64,000 nucleotides of DNA, from assembly GCF_029227915.1 (NCBI RefSeq), contig NC_079879.1:30696501-30760500 (forward strand), given 5' to 3'. Position numbers and translations under genes: made by a program. Positions 57,972 to 64,000 of the stretch are shown here, piece by piece; the first letter of the stretch is position 1, and every line of letters starts with the position of its first letter. Source of the stretch: Hydractinia symbiolongicarpus. Lineage: Eukaryota; Cnidaria; Hydrozoa; Anthoathecata; Hydractiniidae. The notes beneath the pieces are model-generated. The model saw only the letters and a list, made by a program, of their open reading frames with translations. It did no database searches and had not been told where the DNA came from.

Positions 57972-60900
57972 ATTCAACTCCTTTTATTCAGCGTCTCATC
58001 AAAAATGAAAACATTTCTGAAAACTACAAGTCTCATGCGTTTTAGTGGTGAAAAGATAATTTAAAAAACCGTTTTTGAAATGAGTTTACTCACAGGGTAC
58101 TTTCTTTGTATACATTCGATATACGGGCCAAGCCCGGGATTTACAGGAAATCGCGGGTTTTCGTTTGCCGGCTATTAAACCACATTCATTAAGCGTCTCA
58201 TCAAAAATGAAAACATTTCTGAAAACTACATGTCTCATGGGCTTTAGTGGTGAAATAATAATTTAAAAAATCGTTCGGGAAATGAGTTTACTCCCTGGGT
58301 ACTTTTTTCGTATACTTTTGACTATACGGGCCGAGTCCGGGGTTTACGGGAGATGGCGGGATTTCGTTTGCCGGCGATTAAACTTCTTTTAATCAGCGTC
58401 TCATCAAAAATGAAAACATTTTGAAAACTACAAGTCTCATGGGCTTTAGTGGTGAATTAATAATTTAAAAAATCGTTCGGGAAATGAGTTTACTCCCTGG
58501 GTACTTTCTTTGTATACTTTTGACTATACGGGACAAGCCCGGGATTTAAGGGAAATCGCGGGTTTTCGTTTGCCGGCTATTAAACCACATTCATTAAGCG
58601 TCTCATTGAAAATGAAAACATTTTTGGAAACTACAAGTCTCATTCGTTCTAGTGTGCAGAAATAATTTGAAAAATCGTTCGGGAAATCAGTTTACTCCCT
58701 GGGTACTTCCTTTATATACATTCAACTATACGGACCAAGCCTGGAATTTACGGGAAATCGCGGGTTTTCGTTTGAAGGCGATTAAACTTCTTTTATTCAG
58801 CGTCTCATCAAAAATGAAAACACTTTTGAAAACTACAAGTCTCACGCGTTTTAGTGGTGAAAAAATAATTTAAATAATCGTTCTGGAAATGAGTTTACTC
58901 ACAGGGTACTTTCTTTGTATACATTCGACTATACGGGCCAAGCCCGGGATTTACGGGAAATCGAGGGTTTTCGGTTGCCGGCGATTAAACTTCTTTCATT
59001 AAGCGTCTCATCAAGAATGAAAATATTTTTGAAAACTACAAGTCTCATGCGTTTTAGTGGCGAAAAAAAAATTTAAAAAATCGTTCGGGAAATGAGTTTA
59101 CACCCTGGGTACTTTCTTTGTATACATTTGACTATACGGGCCAAGCCCGGAATTTACGTGAAATCGCGGGTTTTCGTTTGCTGGCGATTAAACCTCTTTT
59201 ATTCAGGGTCTAATGAAAAATGAAAACATTTTTGAAAACTACAAGTCTCATGCGATTTAGTGGTGAAAAGATAATTTAAAAAATCGTTCTGGAAATGAGT
59301 TAACTCACAGGGTACTTTCTTTGTATACATTGGACTATACGGGACAAGCCCGGGATTTAAGGGAAATCGCTGGTTTTCGTTTGCCGGCTATTAAACCACA
59401 TTCATTAAGCGTCTCATTAAAAATGAAAACATATTTGGAAACTACAAGTCTCATTCGTTCTAGTGTGCAGAAATAATTTGAAAAATCGTTCAGGAAATCA
59501 GTTTACTCCCTGGGTACTTTCTTTATATACATTCAACTATACGGACCAAGCCTGGAATTTACGGGAAATCGCGCGTTTTCGTTTGAAGGCGATTAAACTT
59601 CTTTTATTCAGCGTCTCATCAAAAATGAAAACACTTTTGAAAACTACAAGTCTCACGCGTTTTAGTGGTGAAAAAATAATTTAAAAAATCGTTCTGGAAA
59701 TGAGTTTACTCACAGGGTACTTTCTTCGTATACATTCGACTATACGGGCCAAGACCGGGATTTACGGGAAATCGAGGGTTTTCGTTTGCCGGCGATTAAA
59801 CTTCTTTCATTAAGCGTCTCATCAAGAATGAAAATATTTTTGAAATTTACAAGTCTCATGTGTTTTAGTGGCGAAAAAAAAATTTAAAAAATCGTTCGGG
59901 AAATGAGTTTACACCCTGGGTACTTTCTTTGTATACATTTGACTATACGGGCCAAGCCCGGAATTTACGTGAAATCGCGGGTTTTCGTTTGCTGGCGATT
60001 AAACCTCATTCATTAAGCGTCTCATCAAAAATGAAAACATTTCTGAGAACTACAAGTCTCATGCGTTTTAGTGGTGAAAAGATAATTTAAAAAACCGTTT
60101 TGGAAATGAGTTTACTCACAGGGTACTTTCTTTGTATACATTCGATATACGGGCCAAGCCCGGGATTTACAGGAAAACGCGGGTTTTCGTTTGCTGGCGA
60201 TTAAACCTCTTTTATTCAGGGTCTCATGAAAAATGAAAATATTTTTGAAAACTACAAGTCTCATGCGTTTTAGTGGCCAAAAAAAAATTTAAAAAATCGA
60301 TCGGGAAATGAGTTTACACCCTGGTTACTTTCTTTGTATACATTTGACTATACGGGCCAAGCCCGGGATTTACGGGAAATCGAGGGTTTTCGTTTGCCGG
60401 CGATTAAACCTCTTTCATTAAGCGTCTCATCAAGAATGAAAATATTTTTGAAAACTACAAGTCTCATGCGTTTTAGTGGCGAAAAAAAAATTTAAAAAAT
60501 CGTTCGGGAAATGAGTTTACACCCTGGGTACTTTCTTTGTATACATTTGACTATACGGGCCAAGCCCGGAATTTACGTGAAATCGCGGGTTTTCGATTGC
60601 TGGCGATTAAACCTCTTTTATTCAGGGTCTCATGAAAAATGAAAACATTTTTGAAAACTACAAGTCTCATGCGATTTAGTGGTGAAAAGATAATTTAAAA
60701 AATCGTTCTGGAAATGAGTTAACTCACAGGGTACTTTCTTTGTATACATTGGACTATACGGGACAAGCCCGGGATTTAAGGGAAATCGCTGGTTTTCGTT
60801 TGCCGGCTATTAAACCACATTCATTAAGCGTCTCATTAAAAATGAAAACATATTTGGAAACTACAAGTCTCATTCGTTCTAGTGTGCAGAAATAATTTGA

Positions 60901-63900
60901 AAAATCGTTCAGGAAATCAGTTTACTCCCTGGGTACTTTCTTTATATACATTCAACTATACGGACCAAGTCTGGAATTTACGGGAAATCGCGGGTTTTCG
61001 TTTGAAGGCGATTAAACTTCTTTTATTCAGCGTCTCATCAAAAATGAAAACAGTTTTGAAAACTACAAGTCTCACGCGTTTTAGTGGTGAAAAAATAATT
61101 TAAAAAATCGTTCTGGAAATGAGTTTACTCACAGGGTACTTTCTTCGTATACATTCGACTATACGGGCCAAGACCGGGATTTACGGGAAATCGAGGGTTT
61201 TCGTTTGCCGGCGATTAAACTTCTTTCATTAAGCGTCTCATCAAGAATGAAAATATTTTTGAAATTTACAAGTCTCATGTGTTTTAGTGGCGAAAAAAAA
61301 ATTTAAAAAATCGTTCGGGAAATGAGTTTACACCCTGGGTACTTTCTTTGTATACATTTGACTATACGGGCCAAGCCCGGAATTTACGTGAAATCGCGGG
61401 TTTTCGTTTGCTGGCGATTAAACCTCTTTCATTAAGCGTCTCATCAAAAATGAAAACATTTCTGAAAACTACAAGTCTCATGCGTTTTAGTGGTGAAAAG
61501 ATAATTTAAAAAACCGTTTTGGAAATGAGTTTACTCACAGGGTACTTTCTTTGTATACATTCGATATACGGGCCAAGCCCGGGATTTACAGGAAAACGCG
61601 GGTTTTCGTTTACCGGCTATTAAACCACATGCATTAAGCGTCTCATCAAAAATGAAAACATTTCTGAAAACTACAAGTCTCATGGGCTTTAGTGGTGAAA
61701 TAATAATTTAAAAAATGGTTCGGGAAATGAGTTTACTCCCTGGGTACTTTCTTTGTATACTTTTGACTATACGGGCCGAGTCCGGGGTTTACGGGAGGTG
61801 GCGGGTTTTCGTTTGCAGACGATTAAACTTCTTTTAATCAGCGTCTCATCAAAAATGAAAACATTTTGAAAACTACAAGTCTCATGGGCTTTAGTGGTGA
61901 AATAATAATTTAAAAAATCGTTTGGGAAATGAGTTTACTCCCTGGGTATTTTCTTTGTATACTTTTGACTATACGGGTCGAGTCTGGGATTTACGGGAAA
62001 TCGCAGGTTTTCTTTTGCCGGCGATTACACTTCTTTTATTCAGCGTCTCATCAAAAATGAAAACATTTTTGAAAACTACAAGTCTCATGCGATTTAGTGG
62101 TGAAAAGATAATTTAAAAAATCGTTCTGGAAATGAGTTAACTCACAGGGTACTTTCTTTGTATACATTGGACTATACGGGACAAGCCCGCGATTTAAGGG
62201 AAATCGCGGGTTTTCGTTTGCCGGCTATTAAACCACATTCATTAAGCGTCTCATCAAAAATGAAAACATTTTTGAAAACTACAAGTCTCATGCGTTTTAG
62301 TGGTGAAACGATAATTTAAAAAATCGTTTTGGAAATGAGTTTCCCACAGGTTACTTTCTTTGTATACATTCGACTATACGGGCCAAGCCCGGGAGTTACA
62401 GGAAATCGCGGGTTTTCGTTTGCCGGCGATTAAACCACTTTCACTAAGCGTCTCATCAAAAATGAAAACATTTCTGACAACTACAAGTCTCATGCGTTTT
62501 AGTGGTAAAAAAATAATTTAAAAAATCGTTCGGGAAATGAGTTTACTCACAGGGTACTTTCTTTGTATACATTCGACTATACGGGCTAAGACTGGTATTT
62601 ACGGGAAATCGCGGGTTTTCGTTTGCCGGCGATTAAACCACTTTCACTAAGCGTCTCATCAAAAATAAAAACATTTCTGAAAACTACAAGTTTCATGCGT
62701 TTTAGTGGTGAAAAAATATTTTAAAAAATCGTTCGGGAAATGAGTTTACTCACAGGGTACTTTCTTTGTAAACATTCGACTATACGGGCCAAGCCCGGGA
62801 TTTACGGGAAATCGCGGGTTTTCGTTTGCCGGCGATTAAACTTCTTTTATACAGCGTCTCATCAACAATGAAAACACTTTTAAAAACTACAAGTCTCATG
62901 CGTTTTAGTGGTGAAAAAATAATATAAAAAATCGTTCGGGAAATGAGTTTACTCCCTGGGTACTTTCTTCGTATACTTTTAACTATACGGGCCGAGTCCG
63001 GGGTTTACGGGAAATGGCGGGTTTTCGTTTGCCGGCGATTTAACTTCTTTTAATCAGCGTCTCATCAAAAATGAAAACATTTTTGAAAACTACAAGTCTC
63101 ATGGGCTTTAGTGGTAAAATAATAATTTAAAAAATCGTTCGGGAAATAAGTTTACTCCCTGGGTACTTTCTTTGTATACTTTTGACTATACGGGCCGAGT
63201 CCGGGATTTACGGGAAATCGCAGGTTTTCGTTTGCCGGCGATTAAACTCCTTTTATTCAACGTCTCATCAAAAATGAAAACATTTTTGAAAACTACAAGT
63301 CTCATGCGTTTTAGTGGTGAAAAGTTAATTTAAAAAATCGTTTTGGAAATGAGTTTATTCACAGGGTACTTTCTTTGTATACATTCGACTATACGGGACA
63401 AGCCCGGGATTTACGGGAAATCGCGGGTTTTCGTTTGCCGGCGATTAAACCACTTTCACTAAGCGTCTCATCAAAAATGAAAACATTTCTGAAAACTACA
63501 AGACTCATGCGTTTTAGTGGTGAAAAAATAATTTAAAAAATCGTTCGGGAAATGAGTTTACTCACAGGGTACTTTCTTTGTATACATTCGACTATACGGG
63601 CTAAGCCCGGTATTTACGGGAAATCGCGGGTTTTCGTTTGCCGGCGATTAAACCACTTTCACTAAGCGTCTCATCAAAAATAAAAACATTTCTGAAAACT
63701 ACAAGTCTCATGCGTTTTAGTGGTGAAAAAATAATTTAAAAAATTGTTCGGGAAATGAGTTTACTCCCAGGGTACTTCCTTTGTATACATTCGACTATAC
63801 GGGCCAAGCCCGGGATTTACAGGAAATCGAGGGTTTTCGTTTGCCGGCTAATAAACCACATTCATTAAGCGTCTCATCAAAAATGAAATCACTTCTGAAA

Positions 63901-64000
63901 ACTACAAGTCTCATGGGCTTTAGTGGTGAAATAATAATTTTAAAAATCGTTCGGGAAATGAGTTTACTCCCTGGGTACTTTCTTTGTATACTTTTGACTA
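57972..64000 (+). repeat. Satellite 2, block C (+ orientation), continues beyond the window
   Basis: About 30 more monomers in the original direction. The first ~4.3 kb correspond to block A shifted by exactly 20,100 bp (38552 and 58652, 39363 and 59463, 40782 and 60882). The last 400 bp (63601-64000) read the same as 36001-36400, a shift of 27,600 bp. The block also mirrors block B. The array runs off the end of the window. Confidence 0.98.

Noticed and set aside
36181-62116. Many 64-102 codon frames (MYTFDYTGQAR..., MCRNNLKNRSGNQ...) on both strands
   Set aside because: They lie in satellite 2 and recur at its higher-order periods (811 and 1,419 bp). Their strand follows the array orientation. 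They are repeat by-products.
36001-64000. Hammerhead ribozyme in satellite 2 (TGATGAGAC on the minus strand with a CGAAAA further on)
   Set aside because: The core is TTGATGAG rather than CTGATGAG, and there is no stem II between it and the CGAAA, so the required three-stem fold is not possible.

Overview
This is nuclear DNA of an animal. It is AT-rich and holds spliced genes with short GT-AG introns, tRNA-derived SINEs, non-autonomous DNA transposons, a decayed Mutator-like transposase and long satellite arrays. The gene set (lebercilin/LCA5, RWDD1, MARCH6/TEB4) and the type of Mutator-like transposase suggest an early-branching metazoan, most likely a cnidarian and perhaps a hydrozoan. The lineage is an inference; no marker in the window proves it.

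Layout. Bases 1-4.98 kb are repeat-rich, with three SINE copies, a short fragment resembling a cephalopod-type SINE 3' end, and a possible small two-exon acidic gene on the minus strand. From 4.98 to 9.67 kb lies a four-exon lebercilin gene (+). From 11.0 to 14.2 kb lies a five-exon RWDD1 gene (-), convergent with it, with MITE-like insertions in an intron. From 14.9 to 20.7 kb there is an old minisatellite, a broken Mutator-like transposase, a hairpin and a 531-bp terminal-inverted-repeat element. From 20.77 to 23.50 kb lies MARCH6 as a single uninterrupted 909-codon frame, unlike its spliced neighbours. From 23.5 to 26.6 kb the DNA is gene-free with MITE candidates.

The right 60% is almost all tandem repeats. 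Satellite 1 (26.6-31.85 kb) has 78-91 bp monomers in a 516-bp higher-order unit and contains a 1,723-bp internal duplication. An eroded ~125-bp repeat field follows (31.86-33.8 kb). A P-loop ORF at 35.2 kb is cut by a 500-N gap. Satellite 2 (36.0-64.0 kb, continuing past the window) has ~203-bp monomers and switches orientation twice (+, -, +). This makes two large, nearly identical palindromes, centred near 43.31 kb and 57.5 kb.

The genes do not form a pathway: lebercilin is a ciliary coiled-coil protein, RWDD1 is a translation-GTPase partner, and MARCH6 is an ER ubiquitin ligase. The most notable feature is the palindromic satellite. Each palindrome carries its own private variants, shared by its two arms and absent from the other palindrome. 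That points either to recent inverted duplication or arm-to-arm conversion, or to fold-back assembly. I found no RNA gene, CRISPR array or obviously new enzymatic system.
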